DNA of 55,019 nucleotides from Bacteroidetes bacterium HGW-Bacteroidetes-14 (GTDB lineage Bacteria > Bacteroidota > Bacteroidia > Bacteroidales > UBA932), in assembly GCA_002842655.1 (NCBI GenBank), contig PHDP01000003.1, positions 1 to 55,019 of the forward strand, read 5' to 3'. A model generated the notes under the pieces. It did no database searches. It saw nothing but the letters and a program-made list of their open reading frames with translations, and was not told the origin of the DNA. Shown piece by piece: positions 46,312 to 54,637 of the stretch. Positions within the stretch are counted from its first letter, which is position 1. Each line of letters opens with the position of its first letter. A program made the translations under genes and the position numbers.

Positions 46312-47565
46312 TTATAGTAATTTTTTATACAATCTGTTTACATTATCAATAATTTCACGTTCCCCTGAAACAACTCTGTTTTCCATTACAATCTTTCCGT
46401 TACATATAACTGTATCAACGCAAGAGCTGTTAGCCGAGTAGATGAGATTTGCCAGAAAATTTATGTTTGGAGTAAACTCAAAAATATTGGTGTTAATAAG
46501 AGAGATATCTGCAAGTTTTCCCTCCTCTATAACTCCGGAGTCAATACCAAGAGCCTTTGCACCATTCAGTGTAGCCAGCTTCATGAGCTCATCAAGAGGC
46601 ATAGATGTTGGGTCGTCCCTCCATGCTTTCTGAACGAGTGCAGATATCTTCATAGTCTCAATCATATCCAGATTATTGGATGAGGCACAGCCGTCTGTTC
46701 CGAGTGTGACAGTAACTCCTGCATCTCTGAACTCATTGTATCTGAACTTGTAACCTGATGCAATTTTAAGATTTGAATTAATGTTATGAACCACCTTAAC
46801 ATTATGTCTTGCCAGGATAGAAATATCGTTGTCACTCATCCACAGACAATGAGCAGCAATAACTTCGGGTCCAAGAACTCCCAGCTTTTCAAGGTATTCA
46901 GTTGGTGTCAGACCATGCTGCTCTACCGAACGAATATTTTCGCCCTCAGTCTCTGACAGGTGCAGGTGAACAAGCAGCCCTCTCTCTCTAGCAAAATTTG
47001 AGGCCCATACAATCATCTCCTCAGATACGCTGTAAGGAGAATGTATTCCAACAGCAAAACGATTCATATCCCCCCACTCCTTAGAGAGCTCATACATTTC
47101 ATTGCACTCTCTTTTTATCTCTTCTGAGCGTGATTTATCCATCAGGTCTAAAATCACATATGGCTGTACGGAACGAAGCCCCGCCTCCTTTACTGCTTTA
47201 ACGGCAGCAGGAATTCTCCAGTACTGATCATTGAAGGTTGTTGTGCCAGATTTTACCATCTCCAGACAAGCGAGTTTTGTTCCCCAGTAAATCATCTCGT
47301 CATCTAGGCGTTTTTCCACCGGCCAAATCTTCTCTTCCAGCCACTCCATTAGGTGCATATCCTCTCCTATCCCTCTCATGAGAGTCATTGCAGAGTGAGT
47401 GTGCATGTTAACAAAGCCGGGTATAATACTTTTACCTCTTCCGTCAATAATCCTGTCAGCTGCAAAGTCGATATCCGGAGCTATCTTTTCGATCTTGGTG
47501 CCTGATATCAGTATATCGCATTCCGTTCCGTTTAGGGTTACCTTTTTAATTAATATGGAATTCAT
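46312..47565 (-). CDS. mtaD: 5-methylthioadenosine/S-adenosylhomocysteine deaminase (amidohydrolase)
   Basis: A 417-residue amidohydrolase. Metal ligands are His55 and His57 in MHTHSAM, a later histidine in [13 protein letters not shown] and the Asp of [10 protein letters not shown]. The substrate region [20 protein letters not shown] is characteristic of the MTA/SAH deaminase and TrzA/AtzA group. It would turn methylthioadenosine into methylthioinosine plus ammonia, the step needed before an inosine-type phosphorylase. It is first in a six-gene minus-strand run. SAH or 5'-deoxyadenosine could be additional substrates. Confidence 0.9.
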   Translation of the reverse strand: MNSILIKKVTLNGTECDILISGTKIEKIAPDIDFAADRIIDGRGKSIIPGFVNMHTHSAMTLMRGIGEDMHLMEWLEEKIWPVEKRLDDEMIYWGTKLACLEMVKSGTTTFNDQYWRIPAAVKAVKEAGLRSVQPYVILDLMDKSRSEEIKRECNEMYELSKEWGDMNRFAVGIHSPYSVSEEMIVWASNFARERGLLVHLHLSETEGENIRSVEQHGLTPTEYLEKLGVLGPEVIAAHCLWMSDNDISILARHNVKVVHNINSNLKIASGYKFRYNEFRDAGVTVTLGTDGCASSNNLDMIETMKISALVQKAWRDDPTSMPLDELMKLATLNGAKALGIDSGVIEEGKLADISLINTNIFEFTPNINFLANLIYSANSSCVDTVICNGKIVMENRVVSGEREIIDNVNRLYKKLL

Positions 47566-47586
47566 AATTATATGCTTCTATTTATC

Positions 47587-47641
47587 TCACAATTATACAA
47601 CAAATTCGATTTTAATTGAAAAAAATATGCTAATATTGTGA
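47587..47641. promoter_or_regulatory. Imperfect inverted repeat between divergent mtaD and rubredoxin genes
   Basis: TCACAATTATA (47587-47597) and TAATATTGTGA (47631-47641) match as inverted arms at 9 of 11 positions, 33 bases apart. Each arm contains a degenerate TAnnTTTG-like element pointing outward. It may be two promoters or a regulator site. Confidence 0.3.
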
Positions 47642-47672
47642 TAATAAAATCCCAATCTAAATCAATACGGTT

Positions 47673-47834
47673 ATGAAAAAGTATGTTTGCATCGTGTGTG
47701 ATTATGTATATGATCCGGTACTTGGCGATCCGGAAGGAGGAATTGCACCTGGAACTTCATTTGAAGAGATTCCTGAAGATTGGCTTTGTCCCGTATGCGG
47801 CGTAGGCAAAGAAGATTTTGAGCCTATTGACTGA
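47673..47834 (+). CDS. Rubredoxin
   Basis: A 53-residue one-electron carrier. Four iron-binding cysteines lie in CIVCDYVYD (Cys6, Cys9) and [13 protein letters not shown] (Cys39, Cys42), the standard rubredoxin spacing. It is divergent from mtaD and ends 24 bases before the ATG of the B12 radical SAM gene. It may serve oxidative stress defence or supply electrons to a neighbour; the sequence does not say which. Confidence 0.97.
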   Translation: MKKYVCIVCDYVYDPVLGDPEGGIAPGTSFEEIPEDWLCPVCGVGKEDFEPID

Positions 47835-47842
47835 TAATTGAC

Positions 47843-47850
47843 TATTTTTG
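47843..47850 (+). promoter_or_regulatory. Possible -7 box just upstream of the radical SAM gene
   Basis: TATTTTTG ends 8 bases before the ATG at 47859. If used, the transcript would be nearly leaderless; otherwise the gene depends on the rubredoxin promoter. Confidence 0.35.
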
Positions 47851-47858
47851 TCGCAAAA

Positions 47859-49487
47859 ATGCGATTTCTCTGGCTAGACATTAACTCCTCCTATTCTCAC
47901 TCTTCACTTGCATTTCCTGCTTTGGAGGCTCAGTTGTCCCAGGCCCAGAGAGAAAAAATTCAATGGGAAATTATTTCGGGAACAATTAACAGCGACACAG
48001 GCAACCTTGTCGCAGATATATTTTTTTTGAAACCCGATTACATATTTTCTACGCTGTGGCTGTTTAATTCAGAATTCACGCTATCTCTGCTTAAACGGAT
48101 AAAATCTTTGTTGCCTGATGTTAAAATCATCCTTGGCGGGCCTGAATTTTTAGGAAGCAACTATGATTTTCTGCTAACAAACAAGGAGATAACTGCGGTT
48201 TTCCGGGGAGAGGCAGAGGAGACTTTTCCTCTTTTTGTACAGTCAGTTATAGATTCATCACCAGATTATTCACTTCCCGGATTTTGTCTGACAGACCACA
48301 ATCAGAATTATACAGACAATGGTGAGGCTATAACAAATGACTTCCCCTCACTTATTCCTCCGGAAAATTCTCGTTTTTTCAGATTTGACAAACCATTCGT
48401 TCAGATTGAAACCTCAAGGGGTTGTTTTAATACTTGTTCATTTTGTGTCAGTGGCAGCAAATGCAGTAAAGTACAGTATCTGGATGCTGGTACAGTGAAT
48501 AAAAGGCTTGAGTATCTAGCGTCAAAAGGTATTAAAGATGTAAGAATTCTTGACAGAACCTTTAATGCAAATGAGAGACACGCAATTTCTCTTCTTGATG
48601 TTTTCTCCGGGTTTGCCGGAAAAATGACCTTTCACCTTGAAATTCATCCTGCATTAATAAGAGATAATTTAAAAAGAACACTTGAGTCTTTACCAGCGGG
48701 GCTCCTGCATGTAGAGGCAGGTATACAGTCCCTGAACGACACAGTCCTCTCACTGGCTGGCAGAGCAGGAAGCTCAGAGGCATCGCTGGAGGGTCTTAGA
48801 TTTTTAATTTCTCTCGGTCTGTTTGAGGTACACGCCGACCTTATTGCCGGCCTCCCTTCTTATACTTACAAGTCTCTTATCGAAGACTATATTACGCTGG
48901 CCAAATGTTCACCTTCAGAAATTCAGACTGAACTACTTAAAGTACTTCCCGGAACATTCTTTAAAGAGAATGCTTCTAAACTAAATCTTAAATATTCTCC
49001 GGTTCCTCCCTATGAAGTACTTCAGAGTGACGCTGTGAATCCAGTCGATATGCTTAGGGCTTCGAGGCTTTCAAGAATATCGGATATTTGGTATAATGAT
49101 AAAAGATGGCACTCTTGTTTCAGAAAACTCATAACAGAAAATGATAAATTTCTTTTACTCTTTATTGACTTTACAGATTCAGTAAACCTTAGCTCTGCCG
49201 CTCCTCAGAGAGCAGGATCAATCTTGTTTGACTTTTGTAATAAATATTTCCCTGAGCTATCAGTACAAGTAAGCCATGCATGGATATCTGCAGGTCTGCC
49301 CCTGAATAGTAAAGTTGCAGGAAATGTTAAAAAATGGGAAAAGGGTTTTACCGGAAAAAACTGCCCGTTTAGCGATTTAACTTACAATAATTCATATTAT
49401 TACCTTGATATTAATGAAAACACTGCCTGGTATTCATTCTTAAACAAAAGAAAAAATTACCCGCCAGAAAGCATAATCATAAATTAA
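47859..49487 (+). CDS. B12-binding radical SAM protein (DUF4080-like)
   Basis: A 542-residue protein from the ATG at 47859; an in-frame TTG 21 bases upstream is less likely. An N-terminal cobalamin-binding-like Rossmann domain (about 1-135, with ILGGPEF) lacks the DxHxxG cobalt-ligand histidine. The radical SAM core has the cluster motif CFNTCSFC (Cys189, Cys193, Cys196) and a TIM-barrel with LHVEAGIQSLND and LIAGLPSYTYKS. The C-terminal region fits DUF4080, of unknown function. The substrate is unknown. Such enzymes can release 5'-deoxyadenosine, which links it loosely to the divergent salvage operon. Confidence 0.85.
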   Translation: MRFLWLDINSSYSHSSLAFPALEAQLSQAQREKIQWEIISGTINSDTGNLVADIFFLKPDYIFSTLWLFNSEFTLSLLKRIKSLLPDVKIILGGPEFLGSNYDFLLTNKEITAVFRGEAEETFPLFVQSVIDSSPDYSLPGFCLTDHNQNYTDNGEAITNDFPSLIPPENSRFFRFDKPFVQIETSRGCFNTCSFCVSGSKCSKVQYLDAGTVNKRLEYLASKGIKDVRILDRTFNANERHAISLLDVFSGFAGKMTFHLEIHPALIRDNLKRTLESLPAGLLHVEAGIQSLNDTVLSLAGRAGSSEASLEGLRFLISLGLFEVHADLIAGLPSYTYKSLIEDYITLAKCSPSEIQTELLKVLPGTFFKENASKLNLKYSPVPPYEVLQSDAVNPVDMLRASRLSRISDIWYNDKRWHSCFRKLITENDKFLLLFIDFTDSVNLSSAAPQRAGSILFDFCNKYFPELSVQVSHAWISAGLPLNSKVAGNVKKWEKGFTGKNCPFSDLTYNNSYYYLDINENTAWYSFLNKRKNYPPESIIIN

Positions 49488-49540
49488 CCCAATTTAAGTT
49501 ACAATAAGTAAGTAAATTCATTATTTTTGTTGACTTTTAT

Positions 49541-49549
49541 TATATTTGC
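49541..49549 (+). promoter_or_regulatory. -7 box of the ADP-forming acyl-CoA synthetase gene
   Basis: TATATTTGC matches TAnnTTTG, 18 bases before the ATG at 49568. Confidence 0.65.
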
Positions 49550-49567
49550 GCTCAAATTGATTAAAAT

Positions 49568-51622
49568 ATGATAACAAAAGAGCTATTATCACCCCGGAGT
49601 ATAGTTATAGTAGGCGGTTCAGATGATACCAGAAAGACTGGTGGAAGCGCACTTAAGAACCTGATAGACACAGAATTTAAAGGCAAGCTGATGGTTGTTA
49701 ATCCTAAGGCTGAAACGGTACAGGGTATTAAAAGCTTCTCTTCAGTCGAAGACCTGCCTCAGGTAGACCTGGCTATCCTTGCAATTCCGGCTAATTCATG
49801 CCCTGATGCAGTGGATACTTTATGTTCTAAAAAAGGTTGCAAGGCTGTTATCATATTCTCTGCCGGTTTTCATGAAGACAGTGAGGCTGGTGCTCTTCTG
49901 GAAGAGAAGATTGTAAAAATTGTCAATAAGGCAGGAGCATCCCTTATAGGTCCGAATTGTATTGGAGTACTCACTCCGGATTATGCAGGACTGTTCACAA
50001 AGCCAATTCCCAAACTCAGTAAGGATGGAGTAGATATTATTTCAGGCTCCGGAGCAACAGTTGTTTTCATTATGGAGGCGGCAATGCAGCTAGGTCTCAA
50101 GTTTTCTTCAGTATATTCCGTAGGAAACAGTGCACAGCTTGGAGTTGAGGAGATTTTAAAACACATGGACGAAACCTATGTACACGGAGTCAGCTCCCCT
50201 GTAAAACTTCTGTATATCGAAAATATCAGCAAACCTGAAATGCTTCTTAAACATGCATCATCGCTAATTAAAAAAGGAGCAAGAATTGCAGCCGTCAAAT
50301 CCGGCTACAGCGAAGCCGGCAGCAGGGCAGCCTCTTCTCATACAGGTGCACTTGCCAGCCCGGACAAGGCAGTATCGGCTTTATTCAAAAAAGCTGGAAT
50401 TATAAGATGTTTCAGCAGAAATGAACTTGTAACAGTTGCTTCGGTTCTTATGTATCCTAAGCCGGAAGGAAACAAGGTTGCAATAATTACTCATGCCGGC
50501 GGACCGGCAGTTATGCTTACTGATGTTCTTTCAGTAAACGGAATTAATATTCCACACTTTAAAGGCACTGCTGCAGACAAACTGCTGGCAAAGCTTTATC
50601 CAGGTTCCTCTGTTGCAAATCCGGTGGATTTTCTTGCTACAGGAACAGCAGCTCAGCTTGGTGAAATCATTGATGCCTGCGAAAACGAATTTGATGTAGA
50701 TGCGATGGCAGTGATTTTTGGTTCACCGGGTCTCACATCTGTTTATGATGTATATGACTTACTCCTTGACAAAATATCAAAATGTAAGAAACCGGTATAT
50801 CCTGTTCTCCCTTCAGTTGTAAATGTAAGTGATGAGATTGAGGTTTTTCAGTCAAAGGGCGGAATCAGCTTCCCGGACGAAGTTACATTTGGAAATGCAC
50901 TTGCTAAAGTAATTAATACCAGGGAGCCTGAAGTTGAGTTTCAGCTTCCTCCTGTTGATAAAAAAATGATCAGAAAGGTTATTGATGAATCCGGTAACGG
51001 ATACCTTTCTCCGGAAAAAGTACAGAAGTTGCTTGATGCAGCAGGAATCAGCAGAGCAAAAGAGGCTGTTGCTGCAGATGAGAATTCTCTCAGAAAATAT
51101 GCAAAAGAGCTGGGTTATCCTCTTGTCATGAAGGTAATAGGCCCGGTTCACAAATCTGATGTGGGAGGTGTTGTTCTTAATGTAACTGATGACGAAACAC
51201 TTGTTACTGAGTTTGCAAGGATGATGAAAATTAAGGATACGACTTCAATTCTTCTTCAGCCAATGCTTTCTGGAACACAACTTTTTGCCGGGGCAAAAAG
51301 AGAGGGAAAGTTTGGACATTTAATAATGTGCGGTCTTGGTGGAATATTTGTGGAGGCAATGGGAGATATAAGCACTTCACTGGCACCTGTATCAAAACAT
51401 GAAGCTTCTGAAATGATTACATCATTAAGAGGATATAAGATTATACAAGGTACCAGGGGCCAGGAGGGCGTCAGCGAGTTTCTTTACAATGAAACCCTGA
51501 GAAGATTATCTGCATTGTGTATTGCTGCTCCTGAAATTTTTGAAATGGATATTAATCCGCTTCTGGGAAATATGAAACAGGTAATTGCAGTAGATGCAAG
51601 AATAAGAATTGAAAAGGAATAA
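49568..51622 (+). CDS. acd: Acetate--CoA ligase (ADP-forming), fused alpha and beta domains
   Basis: A 684-residue NDP-forming acyl-CoA synthetase that converts acyl-CoA, ADP and phosphate to the acid, CoA and ATP. The alpha part (1-460) has a CoA-binding domain (SIVIVGGSDDTRKTGGSALK) and the phosphohistidine His258 in SSHTGALASP. The beta part (about 470-684) is an ATP-grasp domain with YPLVMKVIGPVHKSDVGGVV and the C-terminal EMDINPLL. The segment SGSGATVVFIMEAA replaces the more common SQSGA form. It lies upstream of the ferredoxin oxidoreductase genes, fitting energy conservation in fermentation. Which acyl-CoA it prefers is not predictable. Confidence 0.92.
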   Translation: MITKELLSPRSIVIVGGSDDTRKTGGSALKNLIDTEFKGKLMVVNPKAETVQGIKSFSSVEDLPQVDLAILAIPANSCPDAVDTLCSKKGCKAVIIFSAGFHEDSEAGALLEEKIVKIVNKAGASLIGPNCIGVLTPDYAGLFTKPIPKLSKDGVDIISGSGATVVFIMEAAMQLGLKFSSVYSVGNSAQLGVEEILKHMDETYVHGVSSPVKLLYIENISKPEMLLKHASSLIKKGARIAAVKSGYSEAGSRAASSHTGALASPDKAVSALFKKAGIIRCFSRNELVTVASVLMYPKPEGNKVAIITHAGGPAVMLTDVLSVNGINIPHFKGTAADKLLAKLYPGSSVANPVDFLATGTAAQLGEIIDACENEFDVDAMAVIFGSPGLTSVYDVYDLLLDKISKCKKPVYPVLPSVVNVSDEIEVFQSKGGISFPDEVTFGNALAKVINTREPEVEFQLPPVDKKMIRKVIDESGNGYLSPEKVQKLLDAAGISRAKEAVAADENSLRKYAKELGYPLVMKVIGPVHKSDVGGVVLNVTDDETLVTEFARMMKIKDTTSILLQPMLSGTQLFAGAKREGKFGHLIMCGLGGIFVEAMGDISTSLAPVSKHEASEMITSLRGYKIIQGTRGQEGVSEFLYNETLRRLSALCIAAPEIFEMDINPLLGNMKQVIAVDARIRIEKE

Positions 51623-51783
51623 TGAGCGAATTAGTGAATAAAATTAAGTCATGGTTTCTTGCATTACCCGATATGCAGAAGGGGTATGTTCTGCTTATTT
51701 TAATTCTGTTAATCGGAATCATAATAAGATGGAATTACATAATTGATAACATTATAAAAGGATTTAGCTATTTTTCTAAATAA
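51622..51783 (+). CDS. Small single-span membrane protein of unknown function
   Basis: A 53-residue protein starting MSELVNKIKSWFLALPDM, with one membrane helix (about 22-36, YVLLILILLIGIIIRW) and a short aromatic, basic tail. The start overlaps the synthetase stop as TAATG, so it is probably translationally coupled. I do not recognise a family. It might anchor or regulate the neighbouring enzyme, but that is only a guess from position. Confidence 0.65.
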   Translation: MSELVNKIKSWFLALPDMQKGYVLLILILLIGIIIRWNYIIDNIIKGFSYFSK

Positions 51784-51831
51784 TTATATAATATTTGTTA
51801 GTTTTTTCTTTCACTTTTCAATTATTTCTTA

Positions 51832-51839
51832 TAAATTTG
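51832..51839 (+). promoter_or_regulatory. -7 box of the ferredoxin oxidoreductase operon
   Basis: TAAATTTG matches TAnnTTTG, 31 bases before the ferredoxin subunit ATG at 51871. Confidence 0.6.
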
Positions 51840-51870
51840 TACAAAATCTAAAAACTTAAAACAGATAAAT

Positions 51871-52092
51871 ATGGCATTAAGAGGAGCTATCGTAGTGGAC
51901 ACAGAAAAATGCAAAGGCTGCAGCGTTTGTGTTGTGAACTGTCCCACTCAGACCATTGCGCTGGCCAGAGAGGTTAACAGCAAAGGTTACAATTACGCCT
52001 ATATGGCGTCACCTGAAAGTTGCACAGGTTGCACAAACTGCGCAACAGTATGTCCGGATACCTGCATCACCGTTTACAGGATCAAAGTCTGA
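51871..52092 (+). CDS. 2-oxoacid:ferredoxin oxidoreductase, 2x[4Fe-4S] ferredoxin (delta) subunit
   Basis: A 73-residue ferredoxin-like subunit with two cluster motifs, CKGCSVCVVNCP and CTGCTNCATVCP. It carries electrons between the TPP subunit and external ferredoxin. Such a subunit is typical of the four-subunit KOR/VOR enzymes. It is the first gene of the operon delta-alpha-beta-gamma and is 24 bases before the alpha subunit. Confidence 0.95.
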   Translation: MALRGAIVVDTEKCKGCSVCVVNCPTQTIALAREVNSKGYNYAYMASPESCTGCTNCATVCPDTCITVYRIKV

Positions 52093-52116
52093 TTGTAAAA
52101 TAATAAGAGAATCAAT

Positions 52117-53196
52117 ATGGCAGAGAAAATTTTAATGAAAGGTAACGAAGCCATTGCCCACGCTGCAATCAGATGCGGATGTGACGGCTACTTCGGATAC
52201 CCTATTACTCCCCAGTCTGAGATAATGGAGACTCTGATGGAGGAGCAGCCTTGGGAAACTACCGGAATGGTGGTCCTTCAGGCAGAGAGTGAAACCTCAT
52301 CTATTAACATGTTGTACGGAGGTGCTTCGTGCGGTAAAAAAGTAATGACTTCGTCAAGCAGCCCGGGACTCAGCCTGATGTGCGAGGGTCTAAGCTACCT
52401 TGCGGGAGCAGAATTACCCTGTCTGGTTGTGAATGTAGTTCGCGGCGGTCCCGGACTTGGAACTATTCAGCCTGGTCAGGGTGACTATTTCCAGGCATGC
52501 AAGGGTGGCGGACATGGTGACTACAGAATGATAGTGCTAGCTCCAGCTTCTGCTCAGGAGATGTACGATTTTGTAGACCTCTCATTTGAACTTGCATTTA
52601 AATATCGCAATCCTGCTATGATTTTATCAGATGGAGTAATTGGCCAGATGATGGAAAAGGTTGAGCTGCGTCCAATGAAACCAAGGTGGACTAACGAGGA
52701 GATAATTAAAAGCATGCCTTGGGCAACTACAGGCAAGACTCCTGACAGAAAACAGAATGTAATTACTTCTCTTGCGCTTGATGCAGCTGTTCACGAAAGA
52801 CTTAACCATACTCTTATTGCAAAATACAAGCAAATGGAGGATGAAGAAGTCAGATTTGAGAGCGTTCAGTGCGAAGATGCAGAACATGTTATTGTTGCTT
52901 ACGGTTGTATGGCACGTATCTGTGAGAGCACAATAGAAATGGCCAGAAAAGAGGGTATTAAATTAGGTCTTCTTCGTCCTATAACACTTTTCCCTTTCCC
53001 TAAGAAAGAGATTAACAGACTTGTACCACACCTTAAGTCAATGATGTCTGTAGAACTAAGTACAGGCCAGATGCTTGAGGATGTTCAGCTTGCTGTTAAT
53101 GGTCGTATTCCTGTAAATTTCTTCGGCAGACTTGGAGGTATCGTTCCTTCTCCTGAAGAGGTTCTTGAAGCTTTCAAAAACTCTATCAATAAATAA
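52117..53196 (+). CDS. vorB: 2-oxoacid:ferredoxin oxidoreductase alpha subunit (VorB/KorA family)
   Basis: A 359-residue pyrimidine-binding subunit. The N-terminus MAEKILMKGNEAIAHAAIR and GYFGYPITPQSEIMETL are characteristic of the VorB/KorA group. GGPGLGTIQPGQGDYFQA and the transketolase-like C-terminal half (LGLLRPITLFPFPKKEI) complete it. With the beta and gamma subunits it oxidises a 2-oxoacid (2-oxoisovalerate or 2-oxoglutarate) to acyl-CoA and CO2 while reducing ferredoxin. Substrate specificity cannot be fixed from sequence alone. It is 12 bases before the beta subunit. Confidence 0.93.
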   Translation: MAEKILMKGNEAIAHAAIRCGCDGYFGYPITPQSEIMETLMEEQPWETTGMVVLQAESETSSINMLYGGASCGKKVMTSSSSPGLSLMCEGLSYLAGAELPCLVVNVVRGGPGLGTIQPGQGDYFQACKGGGHGDYRMIVLAPASAQEMYDFVDLSFELAFKYRNPAMILSDGVIGQMMEKVELRPMKPRWTNEEIIKSMPWATTGKTPDRKQNVITSLALDAAVHERLNHTLIAKYKQMEDEEVRFESVQCEDAEHVIVAYGCMARICESTIEMARKEGIKLGLLRPITLFPFPKKEINRLVPHLKSMMSVELSTGQMLEDVQLAVNGRIPVNFFGRLGGIVPSPEEVLEAFKNSINK

Positions 53197-53208
53197 ACAA
53201 GGCACATC

Positions 53209-53970
53209 ATGGATATAAAAGATATAATGAAACCGGAGAATATGGTCTATTCCAAGACACCTGTTCTCACAAGCACAACTATGCACTACTGCCCTGGCTG
53301 TTCTCACGGAACTGTACACAAGCTAATTGCAGAGGTTATTGAAGAGATGGGCATTCAGGAGAAGACAATTGGTATTTCGCCTGTTGGTTGTGCAGTATTT
53401 GCATATAACTATGTTGATATCGACTGGCAGCAGGCTGCCCACGGCCGTGCCCCTGCCCTTGCAACAGCTACCAAAAGACTCCATCCGGAAAAATATGTGT
53501 TTACATATCAGGGAGACGGAGACCTGGCCTCTATAGGAACTGCAGAAATCATGCATGCATGTAACAGAGGTGAAAATATTGTAGTTATTTTTATTAACAA
53601 TGGTATTTACGGAATGACCGGAGGACAGATGGCTCCTACCACTCTCATTGGAATGAAGACAGCAACAAGTCCTTACGGCAGGGATCCAAAACTCCACGGG
53701 ATGCCTCTTAAGATTACAAATCTTATTGCACAGCTGGATGGTACATGTTATGTTACAAGACAGGCTGTTCACAATGCAGCAGCTGCAAGAAAGACCAAAA
53801 GAGCTATCCGAAAGGCTTTTGAAAATTCGGCACTAGGTAAAGGCACTTCATTTGTTGAGGTAGTAAGTACATGTAACTCAGGCTGGAAACTCTCCCCTGT
53901 GGCTGCAAATGAATGGATGGTAGAAAATATGTTCCCTGAATATCCTATGGGAGATCTTAAAGACAGGTAA
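53209..53970 (+). CDS. 2-oxoacid:ferredoxin oxidoreductase beta (TPP-binding) subunit
   Basis: A 253-residue subunit that binds thiamine diphosphate through GDGD (102-105) to NN (130-131). Cysteines in HYCPGCSHG (Cys28, Cys31) and the SPVGCAVF segment are the usual KOR/VOR beta features. There is no attached ferredoxin domain, consistent with a separate delta subunit. It lies between the alpha and gamma genes with gaps of 12 and 13 bases. Confidence 0.95.
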   Translation: MDIKDIMKPENMVYSKTPVLTSTTMHYCPGCSHGTVHKLIAEVIEEMGIQEKTIGISPVGCAVFAYNYVDIDWQQAAHGRAPALATATKRLHPEKYVFTYQGDGDLASIGTAEIMHACNRGENIVVIFINNGIYGMTGGQMAPTTLIGMKTATSPYGRDPKLHGMPLKITNLIAQLDGTCYVTRQAVHNAAAARKTKRAIRKAFENSALGKGTSFVEVVSTCNSGWKLSPVAANEWMVENMFPEYPMGDLKDR

Positions 53971-53983
53971 AAAAGCGAAAATT

Positions 53984-54535
53984 ATGAAAGAAGAGATAAT
54001 TATAGCAGGCTTTGGAGGTCAGGGTGTGCTCTCCATGGGAAAAATTCTGGCCTATTCAGGAATTATGCAGGATCAGGAAGTAACCTGGATGCCCTCATAT
54101 GGCCCTGAGATGAGAGGTGGTACAGCAAATGTTACCGTTATTCTCAGTGACAAAAAAATCAGCTCACCAATTCTCAGCAAGTGTGATGTTGCGATAATCC
54201 TTAACCAGCAATCCCTTGATAAGTTTGAAGAGAGCGTAAAACCTGGCGGAGTATTAATTTACGATCCTAATGGAATTACACGTGTTCCTCAAAGAAAAGA
54301 TATTACTATTTGCTCAATTGCAGCTGTTGATATCGCTGCAGAGATTGGAAACTCAAAGGGTTACAACATGGTTGTCCTTGGAGCTTATCTTAAGATGAGA
54401 CCGGTAGTAACACTTGAGAATGTAATAAAGGGTCTTAAGAAATCAATCCCTGAGCGTCACCACTCTCTTATACCTATGAATGAAAAAGCAATTGCTGCAG
54501 GTATGGAGAAGATAGAAATCAAGAACAGCATTTAA
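53984..54535 (+). CDS. 2-oxoacid:ferredoxin oxidoreductase gamma subunit
   Basis: A 183-residue gamma subunit with the family start IIIAGFGGQGVLSMGKILAY and the motif SYGPEMRGGTANVTV. Family members are involved in CoA binding. Length is typical. It closes the operon, followed 20 bases on by a strong terminator. Confidence 0.96.
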   Translation: MKEEIIIAGFGGQGVLSMGKILAYSGIMQDQEVTWMPSYGPEMRGGTANVTVILSDKKISSPILSKCDVAIILNQQSLDKFEESVKPGGVLIYDPNGITRVPQRKDITICSIAAVDIAAEIGNSKGYNMVVLGAYLKMRPVVTLENVIKGLKKSIPERHHSLIPMNEKAIAAGMEKIEIKNSI

Positions 54536-54554
54536 TTTTGCTAAGTAATAAGTT

Positions 54555-54587
54555 AAAAGAGTCAAACAAAAGTTTGACTCTTTTTTT
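54555..54587 (+). terminator. Rho-independent terminator of the ferredoxin oxidoreductase operon
   Basis: A perfect 13-bp stem, AAAAGAGTCAAAC (54555-54567) with GTTTGACTCTTTT (54572-54584), loop AAAA, followed by further T residues. Confidence 0.95.
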
Positions 54588-54612
54588 ATATACATTATTT
54601 TGGGAAAATAAT

Positions 54613-54621
54613 TATCTTTGC
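54613..54621 (+). promoter_or_regulatory. -7 box of the ZapB-like/zapA genes
   Basis: TATCTTTGC, a perfect TAnnTTTG match, 16 bases before the ATG at 54638. Confidence 0.7.
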
Positions 54622-54637
54622 AACAGAGCATTTGCAT

